Source of the DNA: Dryocosmus kuriphilus
Taxonomy: Eukaryota; Arthropoda; Insecta; Hymenoptera; Cynipidae
NCBI GenBank assembly: GCA_038277395.1
Contig: CM076191.1
Coordinates: 174,514,552-174,578,551 of the forward strand
Direction of reading: 5' to 3'
DNA length: 64,000 nucleotides
The position numbers and the translations under genes were made by a program. The notes under the pieces were generated by a model, which saw nothing but the letters and a program-made list of their open reading frames with translations, did no database searches and was not told where the DNA came from. Positions 11,728 through 20,839 of this stretch are shown in pieces (within the stretch, counting starts at the first letter, position 1; each line of letters starts with the position of its first letter).

Positions 11728-11939
11728 TATTGGCGATTAATTATTGATTTATTATTGAAGAATAGTTACAAAAAAATATTATAACAATTATTATTTCTTT
11801 TAGTGTTATAAATAAATGAATTTTACATTAAATATGTTATAAAAATATGTAATTATAATTAAACTGTCATAAGAAAATATGAAAATAAGTTTGTTTTATA
11901 ATCAATCTTCAATAATGAAACAATAATTGATCGCTAATA
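11728..11939. mobile_element. Short MITE-like inverted repeat
   Basis: TATTGGCGATTAATTATTG and TTATTGAAGA on the left are mirrored at the right end (TATTAGCGATCAATTATTG and TTATTGAAGA when read on the other strand). The element is about 212 bp, with an AT-only centre and no ORF. Confidence 0.68.
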
Positions 11940-12118
11940 CCAGAGAAATTTTAAATTATATCTAAGAACTATTTAGCAATTAGAATACCAAAAATAATTA
12001 CCCAAGGATATATTTATAGAAAATACCAACTGTCATGTTAACCATAGCTACGCAGATAATTAATTGGTGATAAAATTGTGAGTGCCCGAATGCTTTGTCA
12101 ATATTTTTTATGAGGAAT

Positions 12119-12345
12119 CGTTGAAATTTTAATTCATTGGAATATGAACACCAGAGAGTTCCTAACTTTTTGCTAGAATATTTTACCGTCTAAACTTATA
12201 CTTTGCGAAAAAAAATATAAAATCTTCAAAAATTTTCCTTGTTTTTGGTCACAAAATATGTATATCTTAAAGTCAATTCGGAAATTATTGTCTGAAATAT
12301 CCATTAGCTCAGGTGTTCATAGTCCAATGAAGTAAAATTTCACTA
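12119..12345. mobile_element. Short MITE-like inverted repeat
   Basis: AAATTTTAATTCATTGGA and ATGAACACC on the left recur inverted on the right (GGTGTTCAT ... TCCAATGAAGTAAAATTT). The element is about 225 bp and non-coding. Confidence 0.68.
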
Positions 12346-12567
12346 GTCCTTCCCCTTAGGTAGATTGATCAAAAATACATGAAGGTAATAAGATTGTGAA
12401 AAAAGGTTTAAATAAATGGTGTAATGTGACTGAATACTTTCGTATTTGTGTATTATATTAATAAATGAGTTTATAATTTGGAAAAAGTTCACAGTATCTT
12501 TCTTCTTTGTTCAAAGTATTTAACTTTTAAGTACCATAAACTACAAAAATATATTTTTTTAAATAGG

Positions 12568-15060
12568 GTAAACGCACCAGTGGTCGGACAAATCGTGTTT
12601 CTCTGATATTTAAACTGTTGTACAAACTTATTTTTTTATCTTTTCTAACAAAACTTCGCATTTTTGGAATCTTTGCGTATTTTAAAAGTTATTTTTGCTG
12701 TTTATTTCTTAGTTAAAGTCGATTTTGAAAGAGAAATAAGGTTTTTCGGTAAAGCTTAAGAAAACACTAGTGGTCGGACAAGATTTTTAGTCGCCGGGCA
12801 GCATGTGTCTAGTAGTCGGACACAGCCCCCTGCATCTTGCCACCAAATGCATAAGAAAAAAATTACGTGAGAGTTGACTGCCGCCGAATGGCGGCGCTGA
12901 CCGTTCATTGGCCCTAGATTTAAAAAAATGCATAGGAAAATGCACAAAAATTTAATTATCTCCTGATAAAAACTATTCTATCGCATTTTTTCATACAAAA
13001 CAATAATCTAATAAGATCTTCATATTATTTACACAAATTTATTCTATTCAAAAAGGTTAAGAAATTCACTTCAGGCAAAAATCTAAATTCCAAATTCTGG
13101 CGGGAATTGCGTTATTTGTGTCATGTTCTTTATTTTATAATTCTTTTGCGTTAACTTAAATAAAAATACTAATAATTAACGTCGTTGTTATAAAATTTCA
13201 TTATTTTTCATATTATATAACATAAGGTTATATAACATAAGTAAGGTCGGTATAGCTTCTTTTCGAAGTTGAGGTATCCCATAAGTGCTCTGAGGAAATT
13301 TCTGTATCTACAAATATACTTTACTTATTTTTCTATTAATGTATTTATAACTTATTTAATTAATTTTTTGTCATTTATAAATTTTTTAATTCAAATACTT
13401 CTTTTTTTATCTGCGTTGTATTATTTTATTTTAAAATTTATGTTTCGTAAGATTATGAATTTAAGTTTTTAATTTCTATTACTTTAGGAATTCAATGTAA
13501 TTCATTAAAAATATGAGCTATTAAAAGTAAGGAATCTAAATTAACAAAAAATCTAAACTTATTTTTTTTAAGTTCAAAACTTTATTCTAATAACAAAATT
13601 GTTAGAAATCAGAAATTTTTTTCAACTTCAACACAATCCAATTTCGGCCAGCTCATATTAACTTCAATTCAGAACTTTAAAAAAATATTATTTCTCATCT
13701 CTTCTTTATTTCAGATACTTTCAATTATCTATTTTTTAACTTCTATCGCACAAAATTTTTATAACTGAATTTATTTGAGATAAGTATTTGAGAGACATTT
13801 ATTGCAGTGCAAAAAAAATTCATTGCACAGCTACATACAATTAATTATATTGACACATTAAACTTTACTATATTACGAAATTAATTGTTAATATCTCTAT
13901 CAAATAAATTTTTTATTTTAAATTAATATGGAAAATAAACAATATGCTCGAAGTACTTACTCTTCCCAAAACTGTTACTCTATCGGGCGCGTAGGTTAAC
14001 CTCTCTTGAAGAATATCTTCTGGCTTAAAATGCTTTTCGCAAATCGCATGACCTGCTTTTAATTTAATATCATCCCGAAGGATAGCAATTTGCCATAATT
14101 TCATTGTATTTTCATCCTTCGGTACAATGAAAAAACGAACTTTATCGGAGCAAGACTTATATCCGGACTTACACCCAAAACAGACACACTTCACCATTTT
14201 TTGCACCAATTTTTTTGAAAATTTGTTTCTACGCTCGCTAACTTTATCTCAGTACCGTTCAAGAACTCGAAAATTTGAAAATTTACAGGGAAAAGCTTAA
14301 AAAACTACATTTTGTAATGTGATTTTCGTGTAAGTCGGGCCAATGAACAGTCAGCGCCACCATGGCAGCCAGTTACAATTCATGTCTTGACGTAGGGGGC
14401 TGGTCGGATAGTGTTTTTTCCCTTCGAAAATTTTTATTTTAAAATATTTCGCTTAATAATACGCTACTTTAAAATACTACAACTAAAAAAGGTTAAGAAG
14501 AAATGTTTTTAATATTGAATCCAAGTGTTTTTATGAACTATTTTTGAATATATTATTGCCTAACTTTCACTGAATTTTCAGGTTATTTTTTTCTATGCGA
14601 ATGTTTTGATTTACAGAATATCTATTCGTACCATTATTGATAGAGGTTGGTGGTAATTTTCTAAATCTCTTCTCCTTTCTTGATGTCCATGCAAATTTTG
14701 ATCAGATTTCACATTAATGCCTTGTTATTTTTATTTCAAAAACATTTCCCAGACAAAAAATTTGACGAAAGTGAACTTGCGTATATGTAAGGTTAGAGAG
14801 GCTAGAATTTCAAGAAAATGTTTATACTCAGTATCTCTCTTAGAAACAACAATCTTCTTACTATATGAAATAATAACCTTTACTGGGACTAATTAATTAT
14901 AAAAACTCTGTTTCGTAATACTTATGACTTTGTATTATTCATAAAAAGAACATACCTGTCCTCTACTTGTGTTCAAATATAGGTTGTCCGGCTTAGCAAA
15001 CACTGTTAGAATTAAGTTCACGCCAGAGGTCGGACAGCCTGTCCGACTTCTAGCGACTTT
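12568..15060 (-). mobile_element. P-element-like remnant retaining a THAP exon
   Basis: Several GTCGGACA-type words cluster near both ends (CAGTGGTCGGACAAA at about 12578, TAGTGGTCGGACAAG at about 12769, and AGAGGTCGGACAGCCTGTCC at about 15023). Inner inverted repeats match over about 110 bp: GGCGCTGACCGTTCATTGGC near 12891 is mirrored by GCCAATGAACAGTCAGCGCC near 14340, together with a CCCCCTG/AGGGGGC pair. A minus-strand THAP exon lies between them. THAP plus inverted repeats rich in one short motif fits the P superfamily. The exact ends and target-site duplication are not resolved, and no catalytic exon is seen, so it is probably non-autonomous. Confidence 0.7.
13961..14209 (-). CDS. THAP-domain first exon of a P-like transposase (rest missing)
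   Basis: The ORF opens MVQKMVKCVCFGC and shows the C2CH zinc-finger pattern of THAP DNA-binding domains: C10 and C13 (or C8 and C13), then C57 and H60 in ICEKHF, with the conserved Trp at 39 in KLWQ. After Arg83 the sequence is AGA followed by GTAAGT, a strong splice donor in phase 0, so this is exon 1 of a spliced gene. In P elements such a domain recognises the element's own termini; the repeated GTCGGACA words around it are plausible targets, which is inference. No downstream RNase H-like catalytic exon is visible on the minus strand before the left end. Either of Met1 or Met5 could be the start. It could also be a domesticated THAP gene fragment, but the flanking inverted repeats argue for a transposon. 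Confidence 0.75.
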
Positions 15061-15414
15061 AAAAAATTCTGCATCTAAGTTCGGACATGTTAAAAACCTT
15101 TACATATGCAGTATATAAATTGGAATTGTAAAGAATTTCAGAAATTTTAAGTCTCCCACATTTCATAAGTACAGCGATTCAAGTAAAATCTAAATTAAAT
15201 AAGTCACAACTTCAAAAAAAAAAACGTTTTGTTTTCTGACACAAAATATAGCGCACTATTCCATAATGGCGATGAGCGGTCACTGGCTTTCCGCAAATTT
15301 TAAATACAGTGAAACTCAAAATCGTTTACACGTTTTTTTTTTTTCGTTTCAAAATACTAGACAGTATGCGAAACACAAACATCTATTTACTTTTAATAAT
15401 TATCCCTGCTAAAA

Positions 15415-16290
15415 ATGACAGATAGGATCCGATAGAGACGGATAGGATTCGGAATCTTATCGTGTTTTATCCGGAAAAAATTTTTCTATCTGGTTTCTTA
15501 TCTGGCTCTGCACGGAATATTTTCGGCACCCGCATAGCCCGTTCCGGTTTCTTATCTGGTTCTATCCGGAAACTTATACGGTATTTTTGTCCGTTTTCTT
15601 ATCCGGTTCTATCCGGCAGTTAGTCGATATTTAAAATTTTTCTATCTGGTTTCTTATCTGGCTCTATACGGAATATTTTCAGTACCCGCATTGCCTTATC
15701 CTAGCAGATACTCGTACTGTGAAAGCACCAAAAAAGGATCGATGACGATCAAACAGATGTATTAGATACATCTTTTCATTCTAACTAATAGTGAAAAATT
15801 GTGGCTAACTTATAGCCCCGACGATCGACTACTATTGTGAGACAAGAATCCCTGCGCTCCTGGCGAAATTATTCTGAACTACTCACCAGACAGAAAACCA
15901 TTTTCGGCCTTTATACCCAACTTTAGTTCCGACAAAGTTCCGGATAGGGCCAGATAAGATTCCGTCGGGCAAATAATTCGATTTTATGATTTAAATGTCC
16001 GCTGGAAAGCCGGAGAGAACCAGATAGAAAACCATTTTCGGCCTTTATACCCAACTTTAGTTTCGACAAAGTTCCGAATAGGGCCAGATAAGATTCCGTC
16101 GGGCGAGTAATTCAATTTTATGATTTACATGTCCGCTGGAAAGCCGTATAGAACCAGATAGAAAATCATTTTTTGTCCTGTCACTCAACTTTGGTTCCAA
16201 CAAAGTTCTGGATAGGACCGGATTAAATACCACTTTTAACTTAGTCAAATATAATTTCGATATGTCATCCCGAATAGAACCCAGATAAGA
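15415..16290. mobile_element. Element built of TATCTGGTTCTATCCGG-type repeats in two opposed clusters
   Basis: The left cluster (about 15415-15700) repeats TTTCTATCTGGTTTCTTATC and ATACGGAATATTTTC with a ~156-bp period. The right cluster (about 15890-16240) is a direct tandem repeat of 134 bp, marked by AGAAAACCATTTTCGGCC at 15892 and 16026 and a diverged copy at 16160. The right cluster carries the same words in reverse complement (AGAACCAGATAGAAAA). The two halves are therefore inverted relative to each other around a non-repeated middle (about 15700-15890). No ORF is convincing. Confidence 0.65.
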
Positions 16291-16753
16291 CCGCTATTTT
16301 TCCGCGATGCGATTGTGCGACCACTGACACGTGTCTGGAGACCGGTACACTTACCCCATAATAAGATATCGAAATGCATAAAATTACGCATAGGAAAACC
16401 TTATATTAGATGTGTTTTATACGTGCTTCTAGTAACAGAAGATTTGATATTTACAACCGGAAAATAACCAAGAATTTGTTGGTCAAAAGTATTAGTAGAC
16501 TCCTTGAGAAAGTTTACAAAGAATCTGAAGAGCTTCGTTATTTGTAGATGAGACTAAAAATGAAGAAGGAAAAGGGAAAACCGAGAAAAGAATGTAAATC
16601 AAGGTTCTGAGCCTTTTTTCCCAATATTTTTCTCTATCAGTCTTGATTTTTAAGTCTTCATTATCTGCCTTTGAATTCCCTGCCCCAAGCTGTATCAATC
16701 CTGTAGTGCAAATCAGTATGCAAGTATCTTTCATAATACAGTGTTCACCGCAG

Positions 16754-16902
16754 GGGCGGGGTTTCCTTGGAGACGGAGAAAACTGAGAGCGGGACGACGA
16801 GCAAGCTCTTGGTGACACAAGCCAGATTGAGCGACAGCGGAAATTACACCTGCATTCCTAGTAACGCGAATCCTGCCAGCGTAATGGTCCACGTGCTGAA
16901 TG
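16754..16902 (+). CDS. dpr: dpr-family gene, exon encoding second half of Ig domain 2
   Basis: The exon completes the Arg codon from the exon ending at 142, then reads GGVSLETEKTESGTTSKLLV through DSGNYTC to PASVMVHVLN. The motif D-S-G-N-Y-T-C is the conserved Ig strand F signature, and its Cys pairs with the Cys of LTC in the previous exon. The acceptor is CACCGCAG and the donor GTAAGT at 16903, leaving one base of the next codon. In dpr proteins the VMVHVLNG segment is close to the C-terminus, so little coding sequence should remain; it is not in this window. Codon use is normal and G/C-richer than the surrounding intron. Confidence is high for the family and lower for the paralogue. Confidence 0.95.
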
Positions 16903-17505
16903 GTAAGTGGTTTCTTCGTCAAAATTTCTCTCTTGCCTTGGACATTTTATCCGAAAGCCAATCTATTACAATGCCCTCGTCACTCAAGCCCCCTGATTAA
17001 ACCGGTGCACGACAAAGATTATGGAGTTCAGGCTCAGAAATTCGAATTTTAGTGTAAGAGTTATATAAAAAAAGAAAGCCATTAGAAAAGTTACTTCAAT
17101 TCCCAGTATAGAGTGCTGTTTTCAAGAAAACTGATTGGAATTCGAATTGGGTGTACTTCCGAATAGTGGTTACCTCCGATTTTGTTGAAACTACGTATAC
17201 TTATGTATTTTGATGCGCTGATTACGAATATCATAGTGAAAATTGGCGCAAATTTGAATTTAATGACAAAAACCATGAAAACCCCATAAAATCATGGTTT
17301 TTTCCATTTATTTCCGTAAATTATAAGAATTTCGAAAAACATTTCAAATAAAAGTTGTAGATTACAAAAAAATACATTCTTTTTGTTCAATACATTTTTT
17401 CTCTAAAACCATCTTTTACCAAGAAAAATAAGATTTTCCAAAAGAAGTTGTAAGAAGGTGGGGTACGATAAGGGTCTGGGCTTTCTTCGGCGTCCGCGCT
17501 TTCTG

Positions 17506-17513
17506 TATATAAG
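17506..17513 (+). promoter_or_regulatory. TATA box of the Merlin transposase
   Basis: TATATAAG lies 72 bp before the transposase ATG and follows a G/C-richer stretch, with CGTCCTCATT about 25-30 bp downstream as a plausible start region. The stretch just before the ATG (TTTTTTTCTCATCTAG) also looks like a splice acceptor, so a short 5' intron is possible. Confidence 0.55.
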
Positions 17514-17584
17514 GAGAGCTCTTAACTGTGCGTCCTCATTATCTGACTTTCTTCTTATTGTTCTTGCTTTTTTTTCTCATCTAG

Positions 17585-18526
17585 ATGGATCAAAAATATA
17601 ATATTTTTAGTTTAAGTTTAATTCTCCAAGATCGAGAGAAAACTTTGCAATGGTTGAGGAAGTTAGAACTTATTCCAGAGGAACGGTTCTGTGGAAAACA
17701 TAAGAAGAAAATGTTACTGCAAGAATCAAGTATGACTTGCGGTCAATTCTTTTGCCAAAAAAAAGGAAAGTATCGCCATACGCATAGTGTTGCCGAAAAC
17801 ACCTGGTTTGAGAGGTGCCATATTTCAGCATCATCAAGTATGCTGATCACGTTTTTTTTTGCTCTTAATTTTAATTTTGAGCAAACTATACGTGCGAGCA
17901 GCATTATTGAGGAGCAGAAAATTTCAACAGAAACTGTCGCTGATAGATTTTCCTTTTGCAGAGAGATCTGTATGATTGTTCTTGATGAACATTTTGTAGA
18001 AGAAGGTAAAATCGGAGATGTTGGTGAAGTTGTCGAAATCAACGAGTGCAAAATCGGACGTCGGAAGTATGAGAGAGGGCGTATTGTGGAAGGGTCATGG
18101 ATCCTTGGGATGATTCACAGGGGCGAAGCACAAAAATATCGTTTGGAGATCTGTCCTGATAATAAAAGAGACGAAACCACGTTGATTAATTTGATTAAAA
18201 AGCACGTTGCAGAAGGGACAGAGATCCATACGGATTGTTGGAAAGGATATATAAACCTTGAACATTATGGCTTTGAACATAAAACCGTGAATCATTCTGA
18301 GGAATTCGTGGATCATAATATTGGAACCCACACTGAAAATATTGAGTCCTCTTGGCGATGGATGAGGCGATCTCTTTCTTGTGGCGGTGTACGAAAGGAA
18401 AATCTTGCTGATCACCTTTGTGAGTTTTTGTGGCGACGGCGCGTTAAGAAATTGGGGGTAGATGCCTTCACCCAATTCATAGCAGATATTAAAATATCTT
18501 ACACTGGTAGCAAGGTTTACGTGTAA
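17585..18526 (+). CDS. Merlin (IS1016/ISXO2-like) DDE transposase, 313 aa
   Basis: The single-exon ORF has the usual length for Merlin transposases. The N-terminal third has Cys/His residues (C36, H39, C52, C57) and a KGKYRHTHSVAENTWFERCH segment like the zinc-ribbon and 'TWFE' region of IS1595/ISXO2 proteins. The catalytic core follows: VVEINECKIGRRKYERGR (about 149-166), HTDCWKGY with D217, and GTHTENIESSWRWMRR with E254. In relatives the first motif normally reads D-E; here residue 153 is Asn (codon AAC), so the first catalytic Asp of the DDE triad is missing although the frame is intact. The enzyme is expected to be inactive, or N153 is a private or sequencing change. Start chosen at the first ATG, directly after CTCATCTAG. 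It would act on the TIRs of this element and of related MITEs. Confidence 0.9.
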   Translation: MDQKYNIFSLSLILQDREKTLQWLRKLELIPEERFCGKHKKKMLLQESSMTCGQFFCQKKGKYRHTHSVAENTWFERCHISASSSMLITFFFALNFNFEQTIRASSIIEEQKISTETVADRFSFCREICMIVLDEHFVEEGKIGDVGEVVEINECKIGRRKYERGRIVEGSWILGMIHRGEAQKYRLEICPDNKRDETTLINLIKKHVAEGTEIHTDCWKGYINLEHYGFEHKTVNHSEEFVDHNIGTHTENIESSWRWMRRSLSCGGVRKENLADHLCEFLWRRRVKKLGVDAFTQFIADIKISYTGSKVYV

Positions 18527-18715
18527 TCTTTTAACCTTATGACGGTACGACATCCATGTATATATAAAACAATCGGCCCTTTTCAGGGCCACCAAATATT
18601 TTATTTTGAGGGGTAAATTCTAGTTACATAACATTATATAAAATTTACGATTCTTGTGTATATAAGAGAAATTTACACATATATCCATATAACTCTTTTA
18701 TTTAGAATTATTTAG

Positions 18716-19090
18716 AAAAACACACGACCTCCTTTCCCAGGTGTTGTGGGGGCGGGAAGGCATCCCTGTGACAGGGCACATAAATGACTTAGGTCACACA
18801 CGACCCCCTTTCCCAGGTGTTGGGGGGGGGCGGGAAGGCACCCCTGTGACAGAGTACATAAATGACTTAAGTCACACACGACCTTCTTTCCCAGGTGTTG
18901 TGGGGACGGGAAGGCACCCAAGTGACAGGGCACAAAAAAAATAACTAATGTCTCACACAACCCCCTTTCCTAGGTGTTGTGGGGGCGGGAAGGTACCCCT
19001 GTGATAGGGCACAAAAAATAACTAAGGTCACACACAACCCCCTTTCCCAGGTGTTGTGGGGGCGGGAAGGCACCCCTGTGACAGGTCAGA
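18716..19090. repeat. 77-bp minisatellite, 5 copies, inside the Merlin element
   Basis: Units begin near CACACGACC and contain TTTCCCAGGTGTTGTGGGG, GGGAAGGCACCCCTGTGACA and a short A-rich link. TTTCC starts at 18733, 18809, 18887, 18966 and 19043, giving periods of 76-79 bp. It lies between the transposase stop and the right inverted repeat and is much more G/C-rich than its surroundings. Confidence 0.92.
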
Positions 19091-19964
19091 GAAATGTGAC
19101 AGGTTTGGCTTCTTTGTTTTTTTTTTACAATATTATGGGTCAGTCTGATCTTCCCCCCTCTACCAAAATCCCCGTTTTTTCACGCCTTCCAAATTCTAAC
19201 ACACCCCAATGAAAAAAGTTTTCTTACGTGTTCCAAATACCTTTTTTTTTGGAAAATCTTATTTTTCTTGATAAAAAATGGTTTTAGAGAAAAAATTTAT
19301 TGAACAAAAAAAATGTATTTTTTTTTATTCTCTATAACTTTTATCTAAAATTTTTTTCGAAATTCCTATTATTTACGGAAATAAATGGAAAAAAAAAAAA
19401 ACCATGATTTTATGGGTTTTTTATGGTTTTTGTCATTAAATTCAAATTTGCGCCAATTTTCACTATGATATTCGTAATCAGCGCATCAAAATACATAAGT
19501 ACACGTAGTTTCAACAAAATCGGAGGTAACCACTATTCGGAAGTTTATCCTTCGAATTGACATACCTTTCCTTTCGTAGGAATGGGTAACCACTGATATA
19601 AACAATAGCTTTTTCAATAAAAAGACCTAAATTTGTATGTTTTTGCATACAGGAAAAACCGGGGGTAAGAAACGCTGCAGGTAATGGATTAATTGGCGAA
19701 TTAATCGCTGGATTTTCGATTTTAGCACTTTATTCGCCAATATAAAGTTGACAGCAGACAGTAGGTTAGGAAGTCGCCATGGTTTCTGAGGAGAATGGGT
19801 TGCATTAAAAGAAGCAATGTAAAGTTTCGCCTTAGAAATTTTCAAATAAGAGATTCTTCCACCGAAAAAATTTTGTGCTATATCTTTTAAACTAATTATT
19901 TTTCGTTTCATTACAGTAATTTTACATGAAAATATTTAATTAACAATTTTTTGATAACGGGCAA

Positions 19965-20158
19965 GTGCCCAGATAGCACAACTAACCGCAAATTGAGGTT
20001 AAGTTGGTGAGCAACTTTCCGTTAATCTACTACCGCAATCGGACAACAACTTGACGGTAACAGTTGTAAATTCTGAAGTTGACGTAAAGTTGGCTTAAAG
20101 TTGATGAAAAGAGTTGATCACCAACTAGTTGAACTACAACTCTGGCTATTTGGGTGCA
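19965..20158. mobile_element. ~193-bp MITE nested in the left arm of the 4.3-kb foldback
   Basis: The left end, TGCCCAGATAGCACAACTAA, and the right end, TTGAACTACAACTCTGGCTA TTTGGGTGCA, are inverted copies. GGTGAGCAAC and GTTGATCACC inside also pair. The matching place in the right foldback arm lacks this sequence, so it inserted after the foldback formed. Confidence 0.72.
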
Positions 20159-20839
20159 TATTTATTGAAAGTGCGCGTTGGGTATGTTGGGTACTTGCGT
20201 TTATCAACATGTAGCAATGTGCCGTTTCAGAAACTTATACTTTTTGAAACTTTCGGTGCAAAGTTTCAATGAAAAGTTTCAATGCCAGTGAAATTTATGA
20301 AACTTTAAGATTTCTAGCTTCACTTATGGTAATTATAGATTGGCAAATGCCTCATTTACATTCGAAATAGGCCGTTCAATATTAAAAACTACATCTTCCT
20401 TTCTAAAAACTGTCAAATCTACTCAAATATTAAATAAACTGAGTCAGAACTAACATAACCTGACATAAATACGCGGCAAAGTTTGAAAGTTTTTTCATGA
20501 TTTTAATAACTTAATTAAAACACTTTTAATCAATTTTGTTCATGAAACTTATTTATATTTTACACCTCATGTAATTTTTTTTTCTGTTTACCATATCTTG
20601 TAACTACACCTGTTTATCTTTGTTTAAAAACAGAAATTGAGATAATTAATTAAATATTGATATCGTCAGTTCAGCCAATCTTTAAGAAATTTTCTAGCGA
20701 TAAATAGATTATTTGTTTATGCAAATAAAATAATTTCTAAGTAATATTCGAGAAGCAATAAATATTTTTTTTAATTTCACTGCACCTGAAGAAGCATTTA
20801 CAATTATTTTAATAATTTTAATCGAGAAAATTAGCGTTC

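Larger units (their letters stand above)
143..16753 (+). other. dpr intron, 16.6 kb, filled with transposable elements
   Basis: It is bounded by GTATGC at 143 and CACCGCAG ending at 16753. The two flanking exons join in frame through an Arg codon (AG+G). Almost all recognisable content is mobile or repeated DNA, described in separate entries. The stretches 143-530, about 10430-10775, 10950-11198, 11389-11727, 12346-12567 and 16290-16753 are AT-rich and show no gene or clear repeat to me. Confidence 0.9.
17150..19550 (+). mobile_element. Merlin-family DNA transposon, apparently complete
   Basis: A 9-bp target-site duplication, TTCGAATTG, lies at 17141-17149 and 19551-19559, as expected for Merlin (8-9 bp). 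The ends are GGTGTACTTCCG on the left and GGATAAACTTCCG (read inward) on the right. Inverted repeats continue for about 300 bp (17157 to about 17440 and about 19230-19543), including GGTTACCTCCGATTTTGTTG. Inside are a promoter, a full transposase ORF, a 77-bp minisatellite and the right repeat. The clean duplication indicates a single insertion into the intron after the Ig2 exon, in the same orientation as dpr. Confidence 0.9.

Noticed and set aside
18095..18595. 166-codon minus-strand ORF
   Set aside because: It is antisense to the Merlin transposase, whose own frame has clear conserved motifs.
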